From Candidatus Rifleibacteriota bacterium (lineage in GTDB: Bacteria; Riflebacteria; Ozemobacteria; Ozemobacterales; Ozemobacteraceae): a stretch of DNA of 44,329 bases. Shown in pieces: positions 23,493 to 30,733 of this stretch; positions within the stretch are counted from its first letter, which is position 1, and each line of letters starts with the position of its first letter. The notes below the pieces were generated by a model that saw only the letters and a program-made list of their open reading frames with translations, was not told the DNA's origin and ran no database searches. The position numbers were made by a program, and so were the translations under genes. The DNA lies in the NCBI GenBank assembly GCA_029565415.1, contig JAKQOH010000211.1, positions 1-44,329 of the forward strand, given 5' to 3'.

Positions 23493-24074
23493 TCAGAGCG
23501 TGCCGACCTCTCTCGTGAAGGACAACGCGCGAAGAACCGCAACATCTTTGACAACCGAACAACCGACGAGCTGAGAAAGCAGGGAAGCGGCTTCCAGTGT
23601 TTCGTTGACATTCCTTCCATGGAAAAGCCGGACGGCTTCGAGGCCCTCGCCCCGCCTGACATAGGCTTTGATCGTCCAGAGACAGGCCTTCGCCGTCAGG
23701 ATGCACTCGGCCATCGGGCAAACCTCGATCTGAAGAACATCCTGAAAGTGGTAAGCAGCATGCTGGCTTGTCAGCAGACTCGACTCTTCGACCTCGATCC
23801 TGAGCCGGTCACGGGAAATGACGACGTTTTTCCGATAACTCGAGATCATCGCCCCGATCACGCACAGCAGAAGGGCAGCCCCCAGGCTGCCGATGCGGAC
23901 GAGGCCGAAAAAGCAGAGCAGCGTATGCCCCGCGCAAGCCTGCCAGGCCATGCTGCATCCCGCCAGAAGGAACCCCACTCCGAGGACGGAACACGTGCGG
24001 GAGGTGCGGAAGGTCACATCCTCGGGATAATGATCCTCGATCTTCATTCCCTTCAAAAAACTCAGGAATTGCAT
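23493..24074 (-). CDS. Small two-helix membrane protein, unknown
   Basis: A 193-residue protein with two hydrophobic stretches (CSVLGVGFLLAGCSMAWQAC and IGSLGAALLLCVIGAMI, about 28-85). A cytoplasmic-looking beta-rich domain follows (NVVISRDRLRIEVEESSLL...). This overall layout resembles small membrane proteins with a PH-like domain, but the match is too weak to name. Cysteines are unusually frequent (about nine). I start at the ATG at 24074 because GGAGAG lies 6 nt upstream. A strong promoter is at 24132-24161 and a classic terminator follows, so it is a well-bounded single gene. Confidence 0.7.
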   Translation of the reverse strand: MQFLSFLKGMKIEDHYPEDVTFRTSRTCSVLGVGFLLAGCSMAWQACAGHTLLCFFGLVRIGSLGAALLLCVIGAMISSYRKNVVISRDRLRIEVEESSLLTSQHAAYHFQDVLQIEVCPMAECILTAKACLWTIKAYVRRGEGLEAVRLFHGRNVNETLEAASLLSQLVGCSVVKDVAVLRALSFTREVGTL

Positions 24075-24131
24075 TCTCAACTCTCCGCTCTCATTCGGTT
24101 TGTAAATTATGTTTAAGTTTGAAGCAGGCGG

Positions 24132-24161
24132 ATATTAGCAGAGTCTCGAGAATACCGTCAA
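24132..24161 (-). promoter_or_regulatory. Strong sigma70-type promoter
   Basis: On the minus strand TTGACG, an 18-nt spacer and TAATAT (5 of 6 consensus bases in each box), in an AT-rich gap. It predicts a leader of about 50 nt before the ATG at 24074. Confidence 0.7.
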
Positions 24162-24268
24162 TATATTTTTACATTCAAAATGGCGTACACTCGGTATCAC
24201 AGATCAAGAAACTTGTTCCATGGGAAACTTTTTCAGGGGTACACAAGAACAGTTTCAATCTCTTTTCA

Positions 24269-24315
24269 GAACAAGAAAAAACGACTCGAATTGATCGAGT
24301 CGTTTTTTCTTGTTC
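24269..24315. terminator. Perfect 21-bp hairpin downstream of the DUF523 gene
   Basis: A perfect 21-bp inverted repeat (24269-24289 and 24295-24315) with loop ATTGA. The arms contain A6/T6 runs (AAAAAACGACTCGA), so each strand ends its stem with TTTTTTC. It sits 22 nt past the stop of the - strand gene ending at 24338. It is not GC-rich like the other terminators here. Confidence 0.75.
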
Positions 24316-24337
24316 GGGCCATGCCCGTGTACACAAT

Positions 24338-24886
24338 TCAAGTCTTCACCAGCAAAGACTCCAGCTTGCGAATGTGTACCTCGGGCGCACATAGGGCAGT
24401 CCCGGCGGCCGGCAGAAGTTCGTCGCTCGAAAGGCAGCGTATTCCCAGGTCGAGGAGGGCACGCGTCGCGAGGCCGGCACCGTCGGTCAGCCTCCCGTCG
24501 AACGCACCGGCATAGACCCGGTGTACCCCGCAGGCGGGACTGCGCTCCGTCAGAACGGCCCCCTCTGCCCCCAGAAGGGAAGCAAAATGCGCAACGGTGC
24601 GGGCTCCGAGAAGATACGGATGCGTGACATCCACCCCTTGGTTCGTGAGGATACGCGCCCTGCCGGCCAGCACGTCGACAGCCGGCCCCTGGAGCTCGGA
24701 GGGCGGGCGAGGCGTGGGCAGTCCTCCTAGCTGCTCCGGGCAAACGGGCAGAAAAACGAAACCTGCCGCTTTCGCGGCAGGCATCACATGGCGGAAGAAG
24801 GTCTCCCAGTGCGGGTGGGGACCGCCCTTGTAGCGGGTTTCAGCCCCGAGAAGGCAGGCGCTGATCAGAAGAAGCCGGGACGCCAT
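24338..24886 (-). CDS. DUF523 family protein
   Basis: A 182-residue cytoplasmic protein of the DUF523 family (E. coli YbbK-like naming varies). The hallmarks are ISACLLGAETRYKGG at the N-terminus, VCPEQLGGLPTPRPPSE (the CPE-GG-PR motif), and LTERSPACG with its conserved Cys. The three cysteines suggest a metal or redox site, but no function is established. It starts 4 nt after the stop of the TadB-TadC gene and so appears to be the last gene of that operon. It is followed by a 21-bp hairpin. Confidence 0.85.
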   Translation of the reverse strand: MASRLLLISACLLGAETRYKGGPHPHWETFFRHVMPAAKAAGFVFLPVCPEQLGGLPTPRPPSELQGPAVDVLAGRARILTNQGVDVTHPYLLGARTVAHFASLLGAEGAVLTERSPACGVHRVYAGAFDGRLTDGAGLATRALLDLGIRCLSSDELLPAAGTALCAPEVHIRKLESLLVKT

Positions 24887-24890
24887 GGGC

Positions 24891-26423
24891 TCAGGGGGTG
24901 ACCACGCTGGGGAAGCTCCGGAGCATATAGATCAGCGAAGGCCCGATCAGCCACACGAAGATGCTGGGGAACACGAAAAAAACGAGAGGGATGAGCAGCT
25001 TGACGGGAAGCTGGTTGACCCGCTCTTCGGCCTGGATCATCCGCTGATACCGCATCTGCTCGGCCTGTGCGCGAAGGGTGGGCCCGATCTCGGCACCAAG
25101 CCGCTGTGCCTGGATGAGCGAACTGACGAACGTGAAGAAGGAAAGCACCTGAACGCGTTCCGCCATCTCCGTCAGGGCTTCTTCGAGGCTCTTTCCGAAC
25201 TTGATATCGGACAGGAACATCTGGAACTCGACGACGATGTCGGTCGGACGTGACTTTTCGACGATTTTCTGCATCCCGCCGATCAGGTCGAGACCGGCCT
25301 CGATCGAAAGCGAGAGCAGGTCGATCGTGTAGGGCAGCTCGTATTCGATGTTCTGCTGCCGCCGCCGGATGAGGTGGGTCAGATACAGGCGCGGGAGATA
25401 GAAGCCGATCGGCAGCAGAACGAGCAGCAGCACGACTCCCAGAAGTCCGTATTTCAGGGGCTGCAGGAAAAAAGCGATGCCGAGCGTGAAAACCAGCGCA
25501 GACACTTCCTGAAGACCGAGCACCTCGTTCACCGAAAGATCCGCGGGACTGCCGGCCGCTCCGAGCAGATATCGGAGCTCTTCGCGGATCCGGTCGATAA
25601 GACCTCCGCCCAGGCGCTCGTTCATCGAAGCCAGGATTTTCAGCAGAGGCCGGATGAGCCACCAGCGACCCGCCTTGCGTTTGGGATCGTTCGTGACCGC
25701 CATCTGATCCTCGGGATCGGGCATGATCCCGCTGGTCATGCGATTGATGAAGAACAGGCCGAGAATGGAGGCGAGCAGCGATGCGATCAGAATGAGCTGG
25801 CCGAACGGATTGTCGATCAGAGGCAGCAGGTATGACGGGTTCCAGAGAAAGACGAGGCCGGCGCAGATCAGTGGAAGCGCCCCGATCAGGTTGCCCGATA
25901 TGCGCGCATGCGCCGTGCCGGCGATGATCTTGCCCATGATGCGTTTCCGCTCGGCCACCGTCACGACGATCTGCTTGTAGAGATCCTCGAGATTCCCCCC
26001 CGTGTCCTGCTGGAAGATCGTCGCGTTGATCGCAAGCCTGAGGTCCGGACTTGGAACGCGTTTCGCAAGATTGCCAAGAGCATCCACCATGGGAACGCCG
26101 AGACGGCGCTCCTGAACAAGCGTCCGGAATTCGTTGCACAGGGGTGCGGGTGTCGAGACGGCCACGAGTTCGAAGGCCTGGTCGAGGTTGCGGCCCGCCT
26201 TGAGCGACGAGTTGATCATCAGAAGCGCTTCGATCAGCTGGTCTTCGAAGTTCGCTCCCGTGATCTTCCGCAGAATCGAGGGCCGCTTTCCGACGTCGCC
26301 GAGCCCCTTCGCCTTTCTGGCCTGCATCGTGAACTCGATCTGTTCCTCGAGGAACAGGTAGATGCCCACGACGACGGCAAGTATCGCCATGACCTTCAAC
26401 AACGTGATCAGACTCAGTGTCAT
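24891..26423 (-). CDS. TadB-TadC fusion: tandem type II secretion F-domain inner-membrane platform
   Basis: The platform protein of a Tad-type pilus or type II-like secretion machine. The 510-residue chain contains two T2SSF modules. The first has an N-terminal helix (5-25), ALLMINSSLKAGRNLDQAFELV and ETVAERKRIMGKIIAGTAHARISG-like elements, and a helix pair near 180-225. The second has helices near 300-345, IDLLSLSIEAGLDLIGGMQKIVEK, and LRAQAEQMRYQRMIQAEERVNQLPVKLLIPLVFFVFPSIFVWLIGP, the classic TadC ending. In most Tad loci these are two genes, tadB and tadC. It starts 9 nt after the ATPase gene with a perfect AAGGAGG. Confidence 0.9.
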   Translation of the reverse strand: MTLSLITLLKVMAILAVVVGIYLFLEEQIEFTMQARKAKGLGDVGKRPSILRKITGANFEDQLIEALLMINSSLKAGRNLDQAFELVAVSTPAPLCNEFRTLVQERRLGVPMVDALGNLAKRVPSPDLRLAINATIFQQDTGGNLEDLYKQIVVTVAERKRIMGKIIAGTAHARISGNLIGALPLICAGLVFLWNPSYLLPLIDNPFGQLILIASLLASILGLFFINRMTSGIMPDPEDQMAVTNDPKRKAGRWWLIRPLLKILASMNERLGGGLIDRIREELRYLLGAAGSPADLSVNEVLGLQEVSALVFTLGIAFFLQPLKYGLLGVVLLLVLLPIGFYLPRLYLTHLIRRRQQNIEYELPYTIDLLSLSIEAGLDLIGGMQKIVEKSRPTDIVVEFQMFLSDIKFGKSLEEALTEMAERVQVLSFFTFVSSLIQAQRLGAEIGPTLRAQAEQMRYQRMIQAEERVNQLPVKLLIPLVFFVFPSIFVWLIGPSLIYMLRSFPSVVTP

Positions 26424-26432
26424 AGATCCTCC

Positions 26433-28517
26433 TTAGGCGCTCCGCTCTTCCAAGTTGCGTTTTTCGCTTTTCTCGACCTTGAACAATCCAGCAACCCTCT
26501 CCAGGAGCTGCCCGGGGCTTTCCCGGATGAATTGGGGAACATACCCCGTCGGCAGCATCTCTCCGAACACCCCACCGTCTTCTCCGATCCATTTCTTTTC
26601 GAACTTGTAGACGGTTTCCGTCTGGATCGAGGCATCGTGGATGCCGATCACTTCGGCCACTTCCACGATCCGGCGCGTCCCGTCGGACAGGCGGGCTGTC
26701 TGAATCACGATGTTGACCGCGCTGGCGATCTGCTCACGCACGGCCCGCAGCGGCAAATCGACCCCCGCCATCAGAACCATCGTCTCGAGCCGGGCGAGAG
26801 CGTCGCGCGAGGAGTTGGCATGGAGCGTGGTGAGCGAGCCCTCGTGGCCGGTGTTCATCGCCTGGAGCATGTCGAGCGCCTCTTCGCCGCGGCACTCGCC
26901 GACGATGATGCGATCGGGCCGCATGCGGAGGGCATTGCGAACCAGGTCGCGGATCGTGACCTGCGTCTTGGCCTCACCGGCCTGCTGCCGCGCTTCCAAC
27001 CGCCCGAGATTCTCCTGCGAGAGTCGAAGCTCGGCCGAATCCTCGATGCAGATGATGCGCTCGTCAGGCTGGGTGTTCATCGAAAGAACGTTGAGCAGCG
27101 TCGTTTTTCCCGAGCTCGCGCCACCCGAGACGATGATGTTGCGCCGCATCTTGACGCACAGTTTGAGGAACTCGGCAACCTGCTGGGTCAGGGCCTTGAA
27201 GCGGAACACCAGGTCATCGAGCGTGTACGGCGTGTTCGAAAACTTGCGTATCGTCAGCATGGGCCCTGTCAGCGAAAGGGGCGGAATGATCGCATGAACG
27301 CGCGAGCCGTCGGCCAGACGGGCATCGACGAAGGGCGTCCGCTCGTTCACGGTCCGGCCGATCGGCATCAGGATGCGATCGATGACGGTTTTCACGTGGT
27401 CGGCATTGTTGAAACTGCCATCCGTCTGGTGAAGCCGGCCGCGCTTCTCGACGAAAATCTTCGAGGGGCCGTTCACCATGATTTCATCGACATCCGGATC
27501 ACGGATGAAATCCTCGAGCGGCCCCAGGCCGAGAATGTCGTCGAGAAGGGATTTCTTGAGCTCTCCCCGGACGTCTCTGCCCGGAACGAGGGGCGGCGGG
27601 GTTCTCTGGAAGCCCAGCTCGATGCTGTGCTCAACCTTGCGCCGCATCTCCTGGTCCGTCAAACCGAATCGCTTTTCAAGCGTCGCCACGATTTCGGTGC
27701 GCATGGAACGGTGATACTCGCGAAGCGTCCGCTCGAGCTCGGCGTCTTCCTCGACAACCTCCTCGCGCACCTTTCCGGCCGCCGGATTCGCCAGCGCCTT
27801 CTCCGCGATCCTGTCGATGGCCTCCTCGAGCTGCTTGTCCTCGTGTCCGCCTTCCATTGCCCCGCCGACCGGCAGGAGAAACTCCCGGTCGTGCAGCTTC
27901 GACTCGGTATCGTCGGTTTCCAGGTCCACCATGTTCCGCAGCAGGACGACCCGGTTCCGGAACTCCTTCCACCGATCGACTTCCCCGAGGAATGCCTTCG
28001 CACGTTCCGGCGAGCCATGCTGGTCGGCATAAATATAGTAAACGATATCTGCAGCTTTCAGGATGGCCAGCGGAAACGGCGTCACGGCCATCGGCAGATC
28101 GATCACGACGAGAACTCCCCGCTGGGCAAGACACCGAAGCAGGCGCTCCATCGACGGGATGAGATCGCTTTCGTTCACGACGAATCCCGCGCCAAGCGAG
28201 GAGCCCGCGCGCGCACCGGTGAACGGCATCACCCAGACGCCGTCCTGCTCCGAAAATTTCGAAGCGACCTCTTCGGGCCGCAGGCCCGCCCAGTCAGTCT
28301 TGTAATACTCGAGAAACGACTGCCCCGAACTCGCAGACAGGTCATAGATCGTCGAAAGCCCCGACGGAGCGAACCCGTTGCACTCGATGAAGGCTGTCTG
28401 CCGACCGCTTCGCTTGCGAAGAGCGCGAGCGAACCGCAGAGCCGTCGTGGTCTTCCCGATACCGCCCTGAAAGCTGGTGAATACGAAGACTTCCGCGCCA
28501 GTCCGTGCGCCTGCCAT
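26433..28517 (-). CDS. CpaE-CpaF fusion: ParA-like domain joined to TadA/CpaF secretion ATPase
   Basis: A 694-residue two-engine protein for Tad pilus or secretion assembly. The N-terminal about 215 residues are CpaE/ParA-like: FQGGIGKTTTALRFARAL (Walker A, with Gln replacing the signature Lys), AFIECNG and VLVVIDLP. A charged helical linker leads into the hexameric CpaF/TadA ATPase (about 255-640): DVDEIMVNGP, ADGSRVHAIIPPLSLTGP, Walker A SGGASSGKTT (about 458-467), the Asp box IICIEDSAELRL, Walker B PDRIIVGECRGEEALDMLQAMNTGHEGS and the His box TTLHANS. ATG 28517 has GGAGAGGAT just upstream and a TTGACA-N17-TCTAAT promoter; the frame opens at 28595. Pilin, secretin, RcpC and prepilin peptidase genes are not in the window. 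Confidence 0.92.
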   Translation of the reverse strand: MAGARTGAEVFVFTSFQGGIGKTTTALRFARALRKRSGRQTAFIECNGFAPSGLSTIYDLSASSGQSFLEYYKTDWAGLRPEEVASKFSEQDGVWVMPFTGARAGSSLGAGFVVNESDLIPSMERLLRCLAQRGVLVVIDLPMAVTPFPLAILKAADIVYYIYADQHGSPERAKAFLGEVDRWKEFRNRVVLLRNMVDLETDDTESKLHDREFLLPVGGAMEGGHEDKQLEEAIDRIAEKALANPAAGKVREEVVEEDAELERTLREYHRSMRTEIVATLEKRFGLTDQEMRRKVEHSIELGFQRTPPPLVPGRDVRGELKKSLLDDILGLGPLEDFIRDPDVDEIMVNGPSKIFVEKRGRLHQTDGSFNNADHVKTVIDRILMPIGRTVNERTPFVDARLADGSRVHAIIPPLSLTGPMLTIRKFSNTPYTLDDLVFRFKALTQQVAEFLKLCVKMRRNIIVSGGASSGKTTLLNVLSMNTQPDERIICIEDSAELRLSQENLGRLEARQQAGEAKTQVTIRDLVRNALRMRPDRIIVGECRGEEALDMLQAMNTGHEGSLTTLHANSSRDALARLETMVLMAGVDLPLRAVREQIASAVNIVIQTARLSDGTRRIVEVAEVIGIHDASIQTETVYKFEKKWIGEDGGVFGEMLPTGYVPQFIRESPGQLLERVAGLFKVEKSEKRNLEERSA

Positions 28518-28545
28518 ATCCTCTCCCCACACAGGTTTTGCGAGT

Positions 28546-28574
28546 ATTAGAACACACCGCCCGCACCCTGTCAA
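28546..28574 (-). promoter_or_regulatory. Promoter of the fused Tad engine operon
   Basis: On the minus strand consensus TTGACA, a 17-nt spacer and TCTAAT. It predicts a leader of about 23 nt before ATG 28517. Confidence 0.75.
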
Positions 28575-28599
28575 ATCGGATCTCACCGCCCACATGCCC

Positions 28600-28629
28600 T
28601 TGCAGCGGCACCACCGCCCCGCGTATGAT
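28600..28629 (+). promoter_or_regulatory. Promoter of the ABC exporter operon
   Basis: TTGCAG-N18-TATGAT. The -10 overlaps the first in-frame ATGs at 28625 and 28628, so transcription would begin near 28636. The usable start is then ATG 28643, with a leader of about 7 nt. Confidence 0.5.
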
Positions 28630-28642
28630 GAACATCGATATC

Positions 28643-29578
28643 ATGGACATCACCCCTGCCATTTCGGTCCGCTCCCTGACACGACGCTTCGGAAATCTGG
28701 AAGCGGTTCGCGGCATCACCTTCGACGTGCCCCGAGGCTCGATCTTCGGCTTTCTCGGTCCCAACGGCGCAGGGAAAACGACCTCGATGCGCATGATGAC
28801 CGGCATGCTCGCCCCCACCACCGGCTCCATCATGATCTCCGGGCTTGCGATGCCGGAACATCGCCAGGCGCTCAAATCCGTCATCGGGGTGGTTCCCGAT
28901 CATCAGAATCTCTACGAACGGCTGAGTGCCAGGCGCCACCTCGAACTGTTCGCCGCCCTCACCGACACTCCCGACGGCCGCATCGGGGAAGTGCTCTCCC
29001 TGCTCGGCCTCGAAGGCTATGCCGACACGCCGGTCCAGCACCTCAGCCGCGGCTGGCGTCAGCGCGTGCTGATCGCCCGCGGCCTCCTCCATCGCCCGGC
29101 CGTGTTCTTCCTGGACGAGCCCACATCAGCCCTCGATCCCCACTCCGCGCTCTCGATCCGCCAGGCGATCCGGCTGCTGCAACAGCAGGGAACGACCATC
29201 TTTCTCACCACCCACTACATGGAAGAAGCCAACAGCCTCTGCGACCGGCTCGCCATCCTGAACGCCGGCTCGATCATCGCCGAAGGCACCCCCGAATCGA
29301 TCCGGATGAAATACAGCCAGCCCGTCATCGATATCACCCTTTCCCCCACCGACGGGGAAGCCGAATCGACGCTCACCCTGCCCCTCGAGGGCCCGGAGTC
29401 GGCTTCCCAGCTCTCGTCCCTGATCGAGCAGGGGCGCGTCAGGCGGATCCATTCCCGGGAAGCCTCCCTTGAAGAGGCGTTCCTCCGCCTGACCGGATCC
29501 ACCTGGCAACCGGATCCTCCATCCCGGGATGCCCAATCGGCGAACACTGCCGTCACGGCACCGGAGGAACCGGCATGA
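28643..29578 (+). CDS. ABC transporter ATP-binding subunit (ABC-2/DrrA type)
   Basis: A 311-residue ATPase that powers the permease encoded next. Walker A GPNGAGKTT, Walker B VFFLDEPTSALDP and the switch His in TTHYMEEAN are intact. The signature motif reads LSRGWRQRV instead of LSGGQ, a variation seen in some exporter ATPases of this class. A C-terminal extension of about 70 residues (ITLSPTDGEAES...) replaces the usual DUF4162-like tail. The frame contains ATGs at 28625, 28628 and 28643. I prefer 28643 because the -10 hexamer covers the first two. The stop overlaps the permease start (ATGA). Confidence 0.92.
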   Translation: MDITPAISVRSLTRRFGNLEAVRGITFDVPRGSIFGFLGPNGAGKTTSMRMMTGMLAPTTGSIMISGLAMPEHRQALKSVIGVVPDHQNLYERLSARRHLELFAALTDTPDGRIGEVLSLLGLEGYADTPVQHLSRGWRQRVLIARGLLHRPAVFFLDEPTSALDPHSALSIRQAIRLLQQQGTTIFLTTHYMEEANSLCDRLAILNAGSIIAEGTPESIRMKYSQPVIDITLSPTDGEAESTLTLPLEGPESASQLSSLIEQGRVRRIHSREASLEEAFLRLTGSTWQPDPPSRDAQSANTAVTAPEEPA

Positions 29579-30657
29579 ATCCCCGCCGTATCGCAGCGAT
29601 CGTCCGTAAAGACATTTTCGAGGCCGTCAGGAATTATCATATCCTTCTCCTGATCGCGACCCCGATCATCCTCTCCCTTCTGTTCTCGAACCTGTTTTCC
29701 GAGTCCCGTGCGAAAACCATGATGCCCAGGATAGGCATCATCGCGCCGGCCGATCACCCGCTCCTGCTTCAGCTCAAACCGGAAAAACTCGGTCTGCGTC
29801 TCGTTTTTTTTCAGACACGGAATGAACTCGAAGCGAAAATCGCCGAATCCGACGTCAGCCTCGGCTTGATCCTTCCCACCGGGACGGCAACCGGGACCGA
29901 ACTCGCCCGCAAACCGCGGCTGACGATGGTGTATCCCGCCGAAACGCCGGAATACCTAGTGGAGCGGTTTCAACGCACGCTCGAAGACGAGTTGCGGAAA
30001 TTCTTTTCGCTCGCCCCGCCGCCGCTTCCCCTGGACATCGCCTGGGAGCCGATCGGGGGCAACGCGACAACAAACCGCAGTTTCGGCGGCGATATGTTTC
30101 CCATGCTGGTCCTGATGGCGATGGGCATGATGGGCCTCCTCGGCCTGCCGCTGTCGATGGCGGAAGAGCGCGAACGGAAAACCCTCGATGCCCTTTTCCT
30201 CACACCGGTCACCACCGGCGAACTGATTTTCGGGAAATGCCTGTTCAGCTTTTCGATGCAGCTTTTCACGATTTTCGCGATGGTCGCGTTGAACTCCCGC
30301 TGGGAAGGCCACCAGGTCTGGTTCTGGATCGTGGCGGCGTTGGGAAGCATGCTGTTCCTGCTGGTCGGCCTCTTCGTGGCCAGCTTCGCCCGCACCCAGG
30401 GAACGGTCAACGCCGTGGGAAGCAGTCTCTTCCTGTGTTTTCAGATGGTTCCGACCCTCAGCCCGAGCAGCGAGGTGCTCCGGCTGGTTGCGCATCTCGT
30501 TCCGTCGACGTACATTCTCCGGGGCTTGAAGAAAGCCCTGTTTCTCGACCTCTCGAAAGTCGACATCACGAGCGACATTCTCACGCTCCTGTTCATCATC
30601 GTGGTATGTTATTCTCTCCTGCACCTATCGTTTCGAAGACTGGAAGCCGATACGTAA
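29575..30657 (+). CDS. ABC-2 type transporter permease
   Basis: A 360-residue membrane subunit of the exporter. A first helix (ILLLIATPIILSLLFSNLFS, about 22-41) is followed by a large extracytoplasmic loop of about 125 residues. Five or so closely packed helices come next (MFPMLVLMAMGMMGLLGLPLSM, FSFSMQLFTIFAMVAL, FWIVAALGSMLFLLVGLFVASFA and others). The conserved EERERKTLDALFLTPV segment after the second helix is the hallmark of ABC-2 permeases. The start overlaps the ATPase stop by four bases. The substrate cannot be inferred; the architecture is like Na+/drug exporters of the NatB/YhaP type. Confidence 0.9.
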   Translation: MNPRRIAAIVRKDIFEAVRNYHILLLIATPIILSLLFSNLFSESRAKTMMPRIGIIAPADHPLLLQLKPEKLGLRLVFFQTRNELEAKIAESDVSLGLILPTGTATGTELARKPRLTMVYPAETPEYLVERFQRTLEDELRKFFSLAPPPLPLDIAWEPIGGNATTNRSFGGDMFPMLVLMAMGMMGLLGLPLSMAEERERKTLDALFLTPVTTGELIFGKCLFSFSMQLFTIFAMVALNSRWEGHQVWFWIVAALGSMLFLLVGLFVASFARTQGTVNAVGSSLFLCFQMVPTLSPSSEVLRLVAHLVPSTYILRGLKKALFLDLSKVDITSDILTLLFIIVVCYSLLHLSFRRLEADT

Positions 30658-30733
30658 TATTGAATCCCCGAAGTGGAGAATGGATGCTCCCCCGAAGGAT
30701 GCCGGTATTCTTTCGGACAGCAGCTGAAGCACT

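Noticed and set aside
24338..28517. Complete Tad pilus locus
   Set aside because: Only the fused ATPase/localiser and platform genes are present; no Flp pilin, secretin, RcpC or prepilin peptidase is visible in the window.
25908..28550. 880-codon plus-strand frame opposite the Tad ATPase genes
   Set aside because: It is an antisense shadow. The minus strand has Walker motifs, strong ribosome-binding sites and a consensus promoter.
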